From assembly GCA_000719025.1 (NCBI GenBank), contig JODP01000011.1:124001-188000 (forward strand): a stretch of DNA of 64,000 bases, given 5' to 3'. Positions within the stretch are counted from its first letter, which is position 1. Each line of letters starts with the position of its first letter. Both the position numbers and the translations under genes were made by a program. Below, piece after piece: positions 33,314 to 41,466 of the stretch. The notes below the pieces were generated by a model. The model did no database searches. It was not told the DNA's origin and worked only from the letters and a program-made list of their open reading frames with translations. This DNA comes from Kineosporia aurantiaca JCM 3230. GTDB lineage: Bacteria > Actinomycetota > Actinomycetes > Actinomycetales > Kineosporiaceae.

Positions 33314-33649
33314 ATGACCGAAATCCGCCGCGGTTCGGACGAACTGCTCAAGGCCTACCGGGCCGGGGGCCGTCCGATCGACGAGAAACTGATCGAGAGT
33401 CTGGCCGGGAAGGTCCGCGACATCGACATCCACGACATCCTGGTCAAGGGCACCCCGAAACCGGACCTGGTGCGGGCGGTCTTCCTGCCCGGCGGCGCGA
33501 AGGCGGCCGGTGCACTGGCCGCGGACCTGCTGGAGGACCTGAACCAGCAGAATCCCGGACTGCCCGCCAAGATCAGCATCCTGACCCGGGGCATTCCCTG
33601 GCCGGAACAGTTCAAGGTCGAGATGGAACTGGGCCAGATCGGGAACTGA
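33314..33649 (+). CDS. Unassigned 111-aa protein, partner of a radical SAM enzyme
   Basis: I do not recognise the family. ATG 33314 has AGGAG 8 bases upstream, a strong site. The protein is soluble, with a charged N-terminal helix (SDELLKAYRAGGRPIDEKLI), a central IDIHDILVKGTPKPDLVRAVF and a C-terminal RGIPWPEQFKVEMELGQIGN. It has no cysteine and no signal peptide. The radical SAM gene starts 7 bases after its stop, so the two are almost surely co-expressed. It could be a substrate, a recognition-domain partner or an accessory subunit. Confidence 0.7.
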   Translation: MTEIRRGSDELLKAYRAGGRPIDEKLIESLAGKVRDIDIHDILVKGTPKPDLVRAVFLPGGAKAAGALAADLLEDLNQQNPGLPAKISILTRGIPWPEQFKVEMELGQIGN

Positions 33650-33656
33650 ACCCACC

Positions 33657-34676
33657 ATGCCTCCCACCGGGTCCCGCAGCATCCTTCAGGTCCACCCCAC
33701 CCGACGCTGCAATCTTCGCTGCCGACACTGCTATTCGGCTTCCGGGCCGGACGTCGACGCCACCACCGAGCTGAAGCACCTGCTTCAGGTGACGGACGAT
33801 GCGGCAGCGCTCGGCTACGACGTGCTCAGTGTCTCGGGTGGGGAGCCCCTGCTGTACTCCTCGCTGCCGGAACTGCTCGCCCGGGCGAAGAGCAACCGCC
33901 TGCGGACCACGGTGACGAGCAACGGTCTCCTGCTCACCGAGCGGAGACTGGCCGAGCTCGACGGCCTGGTCGACGTGCTGGCCATGTCGCTCGACGGGCG
34001 GCCGGAATCGCACGCCGCCATGCGGCAGTCCAGCCGGGCCTTCAGCACCATGAAGTCCCGGCTGGGCGCGGTCCGGGCCTCCGGCGTCGCGTTCGGCTTC
34101 GTGTTCACGCTGACCATGTCGAACGTGGCCGAGATGGAGTACGTGGCGCAGTTCGCGGCCGAGCACGGGGCCGGCCTGGTGCAGGTGCATCCGCTCGAGG
34201 CCGAGGGGGCGGCCGCGATGAATCTCCGCAACCAGGTGCCGGATTCCCGTGAGTGTGCGTTCGCCATCGTCGAAGCAGCCCGGCTGGAGCGGGAATACGG
34301 CCTCAGGATCCAGGTCGACATCACGCACCGGCAGGAGATCCAGCGCGAGCCGGAGTCCTTCCTGGCCTTCCCCCGGAGCCCCCGGAGCCCCCAGAGCCCC
34401 CAGCGCCCCGAGGGCCCGATCGGCACCTGGCTCAGCCCGCTCGTGGTCGAGACCGACGGCACCGTCTCACCACTGGCCTACGGCTTCCCCCGAGAATTCC
34501 GATTGGGGACGCTGGACCGGGCGTCGCTGCCGGAACTCGCCGATCGGTGGGATCCGGAACCGTTCCTCGACCTCTGCCGCCGCGCGGCCGACCGGCTGAC
34601 CGCGGGGGAGCGGACCCTGGTCAACTGGTACGAGGAGATCACCCAGGAGTCCCGAAAGCCCTACGCCACCATGTGA
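33657..34676 (+). CDS. Radical SAM protein
   Basis: This 339-aa enzyme has the [4Fe-4S] motif Cys18-x3-Cys22-x2-Cys25 (TRRCNLRCRHCYS), then VSVSGGEPLLYSS-like SAM-binding sequence and TTVTSNGLLL. The C-terminal region has the spacing of SPASM/twitch proteins (VETDGTVSPLAYGFPREFRLGTLD) but its auxiliary cysteines are absent; only one Cys (LDLCRRAAD) remains. Residues ~239-250 form a short PRSPRSPQSPQRP repeat. Its partner is the 111-aa gene immediately upstream. The 3' end overlaps the convergent siderophore ATPase by 16 bases. Reaction unknown; peptide modification is a reasonable guess. Confidence 0.8.
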   Translation: MPPTGSRSILQVHPTRRCNLRCRHCYSASGPDVDATTELKHLLQVTDDAAALGYDVLSVSGGEPLLYSSLPELLARAKSNRLRTTVTSNGLLLTERRLAELDGLVDVLAMSLDGRPESHAAMRQSSRAFSTMKSRLGAVRASGVAFGFVFTLTMSNVAEMEYVAQFAAEHGAGLVQVHPLEAEGAAAMNLRNQVPDSRECAFAIVEAARLEREYGLRIQVDITHRQEIQREPESFLAFPRSPRSPQSPQRPEGPIGTWLSPLVVETDGTVSPLAYGFPREFRLGTLDRASLPELADRWDPEPFLDLCRRAADRLTAGERTLVNWYEEITQESRKPYATM

Positions 34677-35464
34677 TGACGCCCGATCGGCAGCATCAGT
34701 GGGCCGCCGGAGGTGGGGTCGACGATGACCTTGCTGTCCAGCCCGAACACCGCTCGCACGGTCTCCTCGGTCAGCACCTCGGCCGGCGAGCCGGAAGCGT
34801 GCACTTTCCCTCCCGCGATGGCGATCAGCCGGTCGGAGTACCGGGCGGCCAGGTTCAGGTCGTGCAGCACCAGCACCACGGTCGTCCCCCGGGAGCGGTT
34901 CAGGTCGGTCAGCAGGTCCAGGACCTCGACCTGGTGCTGTACATCGAGGAAGGTGGTCGGCTCGTCGAGCAGCAGCAGGTCGGTCTCCTGGGCCAAGGCC
35001 ATGGCGATCCAGACCCGCTGACGCTGCCCGCCGGAAAGTTCGTCCACGGCCCGGTCGGCCAGGTCCATGGTGTGGGTTGCTTCCAGCGCGGCCGCCACGG
35101 CCTCGTCGTCCGCGGTGCTCCACCGGGAGAACACCCCCTGGTGCGGATGCCGCCCCCGGCCGACCAGGTCGGTCACCGTGATGCCCTCCGGGGCGATGGG
35201 CGACTGGGGCAGCAGCCCGAGGGTGCGGGCCAACTCCCGGGCCGGGATCCGGTGCACCTCCTTGCCGTCCAGCAGCACGTGCCCGACCCGCGGCGTGAGC
35301 AGCCGGGACATCGAACGCAGCAGGGTGGACTTGCCGCAGGCGTTGGCCCCGACGATGGAGGTGACCTTCCCCGGAGCGATGGCGAGCTCGAGGCCCTCGA
35401 TCACCGTGCGGTCCTTGTAGCCGAGCGTCAGGTTCTCGACGGTGAGCTGGTGCTGGGTGGTCAC
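34661..35464 (-). CDS. Iron-siderophore ABC importer, ATP-binding protein
   Basis: This 267-aa FecE/FhuC-type ATPase has Walker A IVGANACGKSTLLRSMS, Q-loop LLPQSPIAPEGITV, signature DELSGGQRQRVWIAMAL, Walker B LLLLDEPTTFLD and switch LVLHDLNLAARYSD. The start is the GTG at 35464 overlapping the upstream permease stop; the longer open frame upstream is a shadow of the permease. It is last in a four-gene minus-strand operon. Confidence 0.93.
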   Translation of the reverse strand: MTTQHQLTVENLTLGYKDRTVIEGLELAIAPGKVTSIVGANACGKSTLLRSMSRLLTPRVGHVLLDGKEVHRIPARELARTLGLLPQSPIAPEGITVTDLVGRGRHPHQGVFSRWSTADDEAVAAALEATHTMDLADRAVDELSGGQRQRVWIAMALAQETDLLLLDEPTTFLDVQHQVEVLDLLTDLNRSRGTTVVLVLHDLNLAARYSDRLIAIAGGKVHASGSPAEVLTEETVRAVFGLDSKVIVDPTSGGPLMLPIGRHHMVA

Positions 35465-36516
35465 AGCGCTCCTCCGGTCCGGTTCGAGCGGATGATCAGG
35501 TAGATCAGGTAGGGGGCGCCGAGCACGCCGGTGACGACGCCGACTGGGAAGCGGGTACCCGTCGCGTACTGCCCGGCGAAGTCGGCCAGCAGCACCAGCA
35601 GGGCGCCGACCAGCGCCGCGGGCAGCAGCAGGGACTGTCCCGGGCCGATCAGGCGGGCCGCGATCGGCCCGGACAGGAAGGCCAGGAAGGCGATCGGACC
35701 GGTGGCCGCGGTGGCGAAGGCGTTCAGGCCGACCGCGGCGATCACCACGATCAGCCGGGTCCGGTCCACCCGCACCCCGAGCGCGGCGGCGGTGTCCTCG
35801 CCGAGCTGCAGCATGGTCAGGTCCTTCGAGGCCGCGAACAGCACCGGCACCAGGACCAGCATGGTGATCAGCAGAATCACCGTCTCCGGCCAGCGCACCC
35901 CGTTCAGGCTGCCGGTCAGCCAGCGCAGCGCCTCCTGCAGGTCCCACTGCCCGGCGGTGGAGAGCACGTACGAGGTGGCCGAGTCGAGCATCGCGGCGAT
36001 CCCGATGCCGATCAGGATCAGCCGGATCCCGGAGACCCCGTCCCGGTAGGCGAGCAGGTAGACGGCCAGCGCGACGCCGAGGCCGGCGACGATCGCGAAC
36101 GCCGACACCGCCGAGCCGGACAGGCCCAGGGTGACGATGGCGAAGGCGGCGGCGGTGCTCGCGCCGGTGCTGATGCCGATGATGTCCGGGCTGGCCAGGG
36201 GATTGCGCAGCATGGTCTGGAAGGTCACGCCGCCGAGCCCGAAGCTGGCTCCGGCCAGTACGGCGAGCACGGTGCGGGGTAAGCGCAACCGGCCGACGGT
36301 GAACGTTGCGCCCGGAACGTCCTCTCCGAAAATGACTTTGAGGACGTCGGTGGCCGGGTAGAACGTGCGTCCCACCATGAGCGACACGGCCATCATGACC
36401 AGGATGAGTACGACCAGAAGCGAAAGAACGAGCAGACGGCGGCGGTTTCGCCGCAGCCGTCCCTGCCGGACCGCAGCGATCGTCGAGGGCTCGGCCGTTC
36501 GCAGATTGACACTCAC
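35461..36516 (-). CDS. Iron-siderophore ABC importer, permease (FecCD family) 2
   Basis: This 351-aa FecCD permease starts at GTG 36516, overlapping the previous stop. Recognisable parts are RLRLPRTVLAVLAGASFGLGG, FQTMLRNPLASPDIIGISTGA, the cytoplasmic coupling region LGVRVDRTRL and GPIAFLAFLSGPIAARLIGPGQ. About nine or ten spans are visible. Confidence 0.93.
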   Translation of the reverse strand: MSVNLRTAEPSTIAAVRQGRLRRNRRRLLVLSLLVVLILVMMAVSLMVGRTFYPATDVLKVIFGEDVPGATFTVGRLRLPRTVLAVLAGASFGLGGVTFQTMLRNPLASPDIIGISTGASTAAAFAIVTLGLSGSAVSAFAIVAGLGVALAVYLLAYRDGVSGIRLILIGIGIAAMLDSATSYVLSTAGQWDLQEALRWLTGSLNGVRWPETVILLITMLVLVPVLFAASKDLTMLQLGEDTAAALGVRVDRTRLIVVIAAVGLNAFATAATGPIAFLAFLSGPIAARLIGPGQSLLLPAALVGALLVLLADFAGQYATGTRFPVGVVTGVLGAPYLIYLIIRSNRTGGAL

Positions 36517-37544
36517 AGCGCACGAACCTTCTGCCGTCGGACGATGTAGATGAAGAAGGGCGCCCCCACGAACGCGGTCACGATGCCGACGTCGATCTCG
36601 CTGGGACGGGCCACGATCCGTCCGATCACGTCCGCCGCGACCAGCAGGCTCGCTCCGGTCAGCGCCGAGAACGGCAGTAGCCAGCGGTGGTCCGGTCCGA
36701 CCAGGAGACGGCACAGGTGCGGCACGACCAGACCGACGAAGCCGATCGGGCCGCAGACCGCCGTGGTGGCCCCGCACAGCATCACCGCCCCCAGAGAAGC
36801 CAGCCCCCTGGCCAAGGCGACCCGTTCGCCCAGACCCGCGGCCACGTCGTCCCCCAAAGCCAGCGAGTTCAGGCTGCGGGCCGAGAGCAGGCAGATCGCC
36901 ATCCCGACCGCGAGAAACGGCGCCACCGGCCAGATCCGGTGGAACGAGGCTCCGCCCACCCCACCAATCTGCCAGGACTGGACGTTCTCGGCGATGTCGT
37001 TGCGGGGCAGGATCACCGCGGTCACGAAGGAGACCAGCGCGGCGCTGGTGGCCGCCCCGGCCAGGGCCAGCTTCAGGGGAGTGGGCCCACCGCGGCCGAG
37101 CGAGCCGACCGCGTAGACGAAGACCGCCGAGACCGCCGCCCCGCCGATCGCCACCCAGATGTAACTGGTGGCGTTGCTCAGCCCGAAGTAGGCCAGCCCG
37201 GTGACGACGGCCAGGGACGCACCCATGTTGATGCCGAGGATGCCCGGGTCGGCCAGCGGGTTACGGGTGACGCCCTGGAACACCGCCCCGGACACGGCCA
37301 GCGAGGCCCCGGCGATGATGGCCAGCACCGTGCGCGGGATCCGGACCCGGATGACAGCCTCGTCCAGGGTGTCGTTCGCGCCGCTCAGGGCGTCCAGCAC
37401 CGTGGGGACCGGGACGAACCGGGTGCCGACCGCGATCGAGGCGACGACCAGCAGGGCCAGCGCGCCGAGCAGGACCAGGAACCAGAGCAGACGGACGCGT
37501 CGGGGGCGCCGCAGCGTGGCGACGCCCCCCGAGGTGCTGCTCAA
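36513..37544 (-). CDS. Iron-siderophore ABC importer, permease (FecCD family) 1
   Basis: This 343-aa FecCD permease has RVRIPRTVLAIIAGASLAVSG, VTRNPLADPGILGINMGASL, SLALGDDVAAGLGERVALAR and CGPIGFVGLVVPHLCRLLVGPDHR. It pairs with permease 2 as a heterodimer. It overlaps the binding-protein gene by 4 bases. Confidence 0.94.
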   Translation of the reverse strand: MSSTSGGVATLRRPRRVRLLWFLVLLGALALLVVASIAVGTRFVPVPTVLDALSGANDTLDEAVIRVRIPRTVLAIIAGASLAVSGAVFQGVTRNPLADPGILGINMGASLAVVTGLAYFGLSNATSYIWVAIGGAAVSAVFVYAVGSLGRGGPTPLKLALAGAATSAALVSFVTAVILPRNDIAENVQSWQIGGVGGASFHRIWPVAPFLAVGMAICLLSARSLNSLALGDDVAAGLGERVALARGLASLGAVMLCGATTAVCGPIGFVGLVVPHLCRLLVGPDHRWLLPFSALTGASLLVAADVIGRIVARPSEIDVGIVTAFVGAPFFIYIVRRQKVRAL

Positions 37545-38599
37545 GAAACCTTGTCGGCCGCGTCGGCCAGCAGCTTGGTGTAGTCGTCGAGCACGTACGA
37601 GATGGCCAGCGGAGTCGGGTTGGCCGCGGTGCCGACCTCGCTGCTGCCGTCCAGGGCGACGATGGCGCCGCTCGCCACGGCCGGCATCTTCGACAGGATG
37701 GGGTCGCTCTTCAGCGACTTCAGCAGCTTGTCGTCGCCGTAGGTCACGATCAGCTCGACGTCGTTGAAGGTGTCGACGGTCTCGGCGCTGACCTCCTGGG
37801 CGAACTCCTCGGTGGCCGCCGAGGCCTTGGCGATGCTGTCCGGCGTGCCCATCCCCAGGTCGGTGAAGAACTGCGCCCGAGTGTCCTTGTCGGTGTAGAA
37901 ACTGACCTTGCTCAGGTCGGTGGTGTCCACGTGCGTCAGGAACATCGTCTTCTTGCCGTTCAGCTGCGGGTACTTGGCCGCCGCGGTCTTCATCTGACCC
38001 TCGATGGTGGAGATCAGCGCGTCACCCTGCGCGGCCTGGCCGAGGGCCTGGCTGCTCAGCTTGATCATGTCCCGCCAGTTGGTCTCCCACGGCCCGTTCG
38101 GGTAGGCGATGGTCGGCGCGATCTCGCTCAGGGTGTCGTAGTCCTCCTGTGTCAGACCGGAGTACGGGGCCAGGATGACGTCCGGGTTGGTGTCCGCCAC
38201 GGCCTCGAAGTCGATGCCGTCGGTCTCGTCGAACAGCACCGGGGTCTGGGCGCCGAGCTGGTCCAGCTTGTCCTTGACCCAGGGCAGCAGGCCGTCGCCG
38301 TCCGCGTCGCCGAAGTTGGCCGCGGCCATGCCCACCGGCACGATCCCCAGCGCCAGCGGGACCTCGTGGTTCGCCCACTGCACGGTGGCCACCCGCTCGG
38401 GCTTGGCCTCGATCGTCGCGGTGCCGAGGGCGTGCTTGACGGTGATCGGGAAGGAGACCTCGGCGGCGGAGGAGCCGGTGGACGCGCCGGACGCGTCGGA
38501 CGGGTTGGAGTCGGAGTCCGATCCGCCACCGCAGGCGGCCAGCGCGAGGGCGGCGGTGGTGGCGAATGCTCCGGACAGCAGCCGGCGACGTGAGAGCAC
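37541..38599 (-). CDS. Iron-siderophore-binding lipoprotein
   Basis: This 352-aa solute-binding protein has a twin-Arg-like start (SRRRLLSGAF) and a lipobox LAAC with Cys23, followed by a Ser/Gly/Asp linker; it is probably a Tat-exported lipoprotein. The mature part is FecB-like: HALGTATIEAKPERVATVQW, FEAVADTNPDVILAPYSGLTQEDYD. It begins the importer operon directly below an iron box, so expression should rise under iron limitation. Siderophore class cannot be told. Confidence 0.93.
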   Translation of the reverse strand: MLSRRRLLSGAFATTAALALAACGGGSDSDSNPSDASGASTGSSAAEVSFPITVKHALGTATIEAKPERVATVQWANHEVPLALGIVPVGMAAANFGDADGDGLLPWVKDKLDQLGAQTPVLFDETDGIDFEAVADTNPDVILAPYSGLTQEDYDTLSEIAPTIAYPNGPWETNWRDMIKLSSQALGQAAQGDALISTIEGQMKTAAAKYPQLNGKKTMFLTHVDTTDLSKVSFYTDKDTRAQFFTDLGMGTPDSIAKASAATEEFAQEVSAETVDTFNDVELIVTYGDDKLLKSLKSDPILSKMPAVASGAIVALDGSSEVGTAANPTPLAISYVLDDYTKLLADAADKVS

Positions 38600-38622
38600 G
38601 GTGGTACATCCTTCGGATCTGG

Positions 38623-38656
38623 GGGAGTTTGCTTAGGCTAACCTAAGCAAACTCCC
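38623..38656. promoter_or_regulatory. IdeR/DmdR-type iron box within a perfect palindrome
   Basis: TTAGGCTAACCTAAG (core 38634-38648) matches the actinobacterial iron-box consensus around TTAGGTTAGGCTAACCTAA. It is embedded in a longer perfect inverted repeat: GGGAGTTTGCTTAGG (38623-38637), a 4-base spacer, and its complement (38642-38656). It lies between the importer operon and the divergent AraC gene and could control both. Confidence 0.88.
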
Positions 38657-38752
38657 AGGTTCACACCACCAGGGCCGACTACTCGTCACTTGTTCGTTAT
38701 CTCTCCCGGCCGGACCCGCCTTCCGGACCGGAGGCGGGGTTACCGTGACCGT

Positions 38753-39592
38753 ATGACTCCGCCCGCCACGGGACTGCCGTCCCGTCTGCTGAGCTCCAGC
38801 GCGCGCCTGGGCTGGCGCGGGGTGGTCCTCGAGGAATACGAGGACCCTCCGGTGGCAGGCTCTTTCGTAAGCTCCACCCCGTCGTTCACCCTGGTCCGGG
38901 TCACCAGCGGTCGCTATCGCATCGAGAGCCGCAACGGGCGGCGCTGGCACGCGGACGACTACCGGGTAGGCTCGATCGGGGTCACCGCGCCCGGCCATGA
39001 GAACGTGCTGCGCTGGCGCTCGTCGTCGCCGGCGGTCATGCGCTCGCAGCACCTGCACCTCGACCCGGCCCTCGCGCCGGCGGGGGTCAGGTTCCCCGAC
39101 GCCCTCACCCTGCACGACCCGTATGTCACGGCTTCCGCGCAGGCCCTGGAGGCTGCGTTCCGGGACGAGGCTCCGGCCGTCTACGCCGAATCAGTCGCCG
39201 CCGCACTGGTCGCCCACCTGGTCTACCGTGTGGCCCCGGCCCGGCCGGTCGATCCAAAGCCGGGCAGCGGTCTCAGCGTTGGCGAGATCGAGCTGGTCAT
39301 CGACTTCATGCAGGCCCATCTGGCTGACGACATCTCGCTCGACCAGCTGGCGGCCCTGGTCGGCCTGAGCAAGTACCACTTCCTGCGCCTGTTCTCCGCC
39401 AAGACCGGCGAGACCCCGTCGCGCTATCTGGCCCGGCTGCGCCTGCGTCGCGCCGCGGAGTTGCTGCAGAAGACCACTCAGCCGATCTCCACCGTCGCCG
39501 CCACCTGCGGCTACCGAAGTCCGGGCCAGTTCGCCGCCGCCTTCCGTCGGGAGCACGGCTGCACTCCGCGCATCTATCGCAATCAGGGGTGA
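38753..39592 (+). CDS. AraC-family transcriptional regulator
   Basis: The ATG at 38753 gives 279 aa. The N-terminal half is a cupin-like sensing domain (SFTLVRVTSGRYRIES, ADDYRVGSIGVTAPGHENV). The C-terminal half is a double HTH: ISLDQLAALVGLSKYHFLRLFSAKTGETPSRYLARLRLRRAAELL and ISTVAATCGYRSPGQFAAAF (shown in parts). No good ribosome site is seen at this start. Its divergent position across the iron box suggests it activates siderophore uptake on binding the ligand. Confidence 0.87.
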   Translation: MTPPATGLPSRLLSSSARLGWRGVVLEEYEDPPVAGSFVSSTPSFTLVRVTSGRYRIESRNGRRWHADDYRVGSIGVTAPGHENVLRWRSSSPAVMRSQHLHLDPALAPAGVRFPDALTLHDPYVTASAQALEAAFRDEAPAVYAESVAAALVAHLVYRVAPARPVDPKPGSGLSVGEIELVIDFMQAHLADDISLDQLAALVGLSKYHFLRLFSAKTGETPSRYLARLRLRRAAELLQKTTQPISTVAATCGYRSPGQFAAAFRREHGCTPRIYRNQG

Positions 39593-39697
39593 TTTCCCAG
39601 CAATCTCGGGACTTTCGGATGCTTTCGGATTGCGGGCCGCCGGCGTCCCTTATTCGATCTCCTCTGTCGGACGTTGTCACGATCCTGAGGAGAGTCG

Positions 39698-40426
39698 ATG
39701 CAGGACCGAGTTGCGATTGTCACCGGAGGGTCCGGCGGTATCGGCCGAGCGGTTTCGGAAAGGCTCGCCGCGGACGGGATGAGCGTTCTGGTGGCCTACT
39801 CCGGTAACCCGGACCGGGCCGAGGACGTGGTCAAGGCGATCAGCCAGGCCGGCGGTCAGGCCGCCTCGGCGCAGGCCGACGTGGCCGAACCGGAAGCTGT
39901 GAAGTCCCTTTTCGACCAGGCCGAGGCTCAGTTCGGCGGGGTGGACGTGGTGGTGAACACCGCGGGCATCATGCTGCTGTCCCCGCTGGCCGAGCTGGAC
40001 CTGGACGACCTGGACCGGATGCACCGGATCAACATCCGCGGCACCTTCGTGGTGAGTCAGCTTGCGCTGCAGCGGATCCGGAGGGGTGGCGCGCTGATCA
40101 ACTTCTCCACGTCCGTGGTCAAGCTGGCCCTGCCGACCTACTCGGCGTATGTGGCGAGCAAGGCCGCGGTCGACGGCATCACCCGGATCCTGGCGCAGGA
40201 GGTGCGGGGTAAGAACATCACGGTGAACGCCGTCGCTCCGGGCCCGACCGCGACCCCGCTGTTCCTGGACGGGAAACCGCAGGAGGTCATCGACCAGATG
40301 GCCGCACGACCACCTCTGGAGCGCCTAGGCGAACCGAAAGACATCGCCGAGGCCGTGTCGTTCCTGGCCGGTCCGGCGCGCTGGGTCAATGGCCAGATCA
40401 TCTACGTGAATGGAGGAATCGCCTGA
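39698..40426 (+). CDS. Short-chain dehydrogenase/reductase 1
   Basis: This 242-aa classical SDR has the cofactor motif VTGGSGGIGRAV, NTAG-type VVVNTAGIML, catalytic Ser (NFSTSVVKLA), Tyr-x3-Lys (YVASK) and VNAVAPGPTATPLF. The pattern is close to FabG-like 3-oxoacyl reductases, but no fatty-acid genes are near, so substrate is open. GGAGAG sits just upstream of the ATG. Its stop shares a base with the next SDR start (TGATG). Confidence 0.92.
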   Translation: MQDRVAIVTGGSGGIGRAVSERLAADGMSVLVAYSGNPDRAEDVVKAISQAGGQAASAQADVAEPEAVKSLFDQAEAQFGGVDVVVNTAGIMLLSPLAELDLDDLDRMHRINIRGTFVVSQLALQRIRRGGALINFSTSVVKLALPTYSAYVASKAAVDGITRILAQEVRGKNITVNAVAPGPTATPLFLDGKPQEVIDQMAARPPLERLGEPKDIAEAVSFLAGPARWVNGQIIYVNGGIA

Positions 40427-41298
40427 TGGGCGTGGCAATCGTAACGGGAGCATCCAGCGGGTTCGGGGCCATGACGGCCGCGGCACTGGTGGCGGCGGGG
40501 CACACGGTCTACGCCGGGATGCGGGCCATCGATTCCCGTAACGCTCAAGCGGCCAAGGATTTCGAGGCGACCTCCGACCGGGCCCATGCGGTCGAGTTGG
40601 ACGTCGCGTCGCAGCCCTCGGTGGACGAGGCGGTGGCGAAGGTGGTGTCCGAACAGAAGACGATCGATGTCGTCGTCCACAATGCCGGGCACATGACCGT
40701 GGGCCCCGCCGAGGCGTTCACCGTCGACCAGGTCGCGTCGATCTACGACACCAACGTCCTCTCCACCCACCGGGTCAACCGGGCCGTGCTGCCCCACCTG
40801 CGCGCCCAGAAGAGCGGCCTGCTCATCTGGGTAGGTTCCTCCAGCGCGCGTGGCGGCACACCGCCTTACCTGGGGCCCTATTTCGCAGCCAAAGCAGCAG
40901 AGGACGCCCTCGCGGTCAGTATCGCGGCGGAGGTGTCCCGCTTCGGCATCGACTCGGTGATCGTGGTTCCCGGATCGTTCACCACCGGCACCAACCACTA
41001 CGCCCACGCCGGTCACCCCGATGACGCAGAAGTGGCCGCGGCGTACAAAGACCTGTACGGCGACGACATGGAGAACTTGCTGGCGCGGCAGGCCCAGGAG
41101 TCGCCGGCCGATGCCGACCCGAGCGAGGTAGCCCGGGAAATCGTCCGCGTCGTGGCCCTTCCCAAGGGCGAGCGCCCGTTCCGCCTGTACATCGATCCCG
41201 CCCAGGACGGGGCCGAGGAGGTCTTCCGCATCGGCGACCGGATCCGTCGGGAGTTCTACCGCACCGTCGGCTTCGAGGATCTCCTCAAGCCGGCCTGA
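40426..41298 (+). CDS. Short-chain dehydrogenase/reductase 2
   Basis: This 290-aa SDR has VTGASSGFGAMTAAAL, VVHNAGHMTVGPAEAF, a Ser (WVGSSSARGG), the catalytic Tyr-Lys pair in YFAAKAAEDAL and VVPGSFTTGTNHY. It is translationally coupled to SDR 1; the two may act on one substrate. A strong terminator follows 5 bases after the stop. Confidence 0.9.
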   Translation: MGVAIVTGASSGFGAMTAAALVAAGHTVYAGMRAIDSRNAQAAKDFEATSDRAHAVELDVASQPSVDEAVAKVVSEQKTIDVVVHNAGHMTVGPAEAFTVDQVASIYDTNVLSTHRVNRAVLPHLRAQKSGLLIWVGSSSARGGTPPYLGPYFAAKAAEDALAVSIAAEVSRFGIDSVIVVPGSFTTGTNHYAHAGHPDDAEVAAAYKDLYGDDMENLLARQAQESPADADPSEVAREIVRVVALPKGERPFRLYIDPAQDGAEEVFRIGDRIRREFYRTVGFEDLLKPA

Positions 41299-41303
41299 AC
41301 GCA

Positions 41304-41334
41304 ACGACGCCGGCCCTTTCCGGGCCGGCGTCGT
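41304..41334 (+). terminator. Rho-independent-type hairpin after the SDR pair
   Basis: Perfect 13-bp arms ACGACGCCGGCCC (41304-41316) and complement (41322-41334) around a TTTCC loop, followed by CCTTGC. It lies just after the SDR 2 stop. Confidence 0.88.
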
Positions 41335-41340
41335 CCTTGC

Positions 41341-41466
41341 CTACAAGCCGGCGAAGAAAGCGCAGTTGTGCTCGGCGGCCAATCCGGTAACCACGTGGAT
41401 CTTCGGCGCCAGCTTCAGCGCCTTGTCGTTCTTCACCGTGTACCGCGGCCAACGAAAAGCCGTGCG
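41341..41466 (-). pseudogene. Possible 3' remnant of an unidentified gene
   Basis: On the minus strand, between the ROK stop and TAG at 41341-41343, is a 41-codon open stretch in the same frame as the ROK stop, with strong third-position G/C bias. It reads like the end of a real protein (RYTVKNDKALKLAPKIHVV, ending AAEHNCAFFAGL). It has no start codon with a ribosome site. I do not recognise the family. It may be the tail left after a deletion. Confidence 0.4.

Noticed and set aside
34661..36523. 620-aa frame containing the siderophore ATPase
   Set aside because: Only the last 267 codons encode the ATPase; the part before GTG 35464 is an out-of-frame shadow of the permease.
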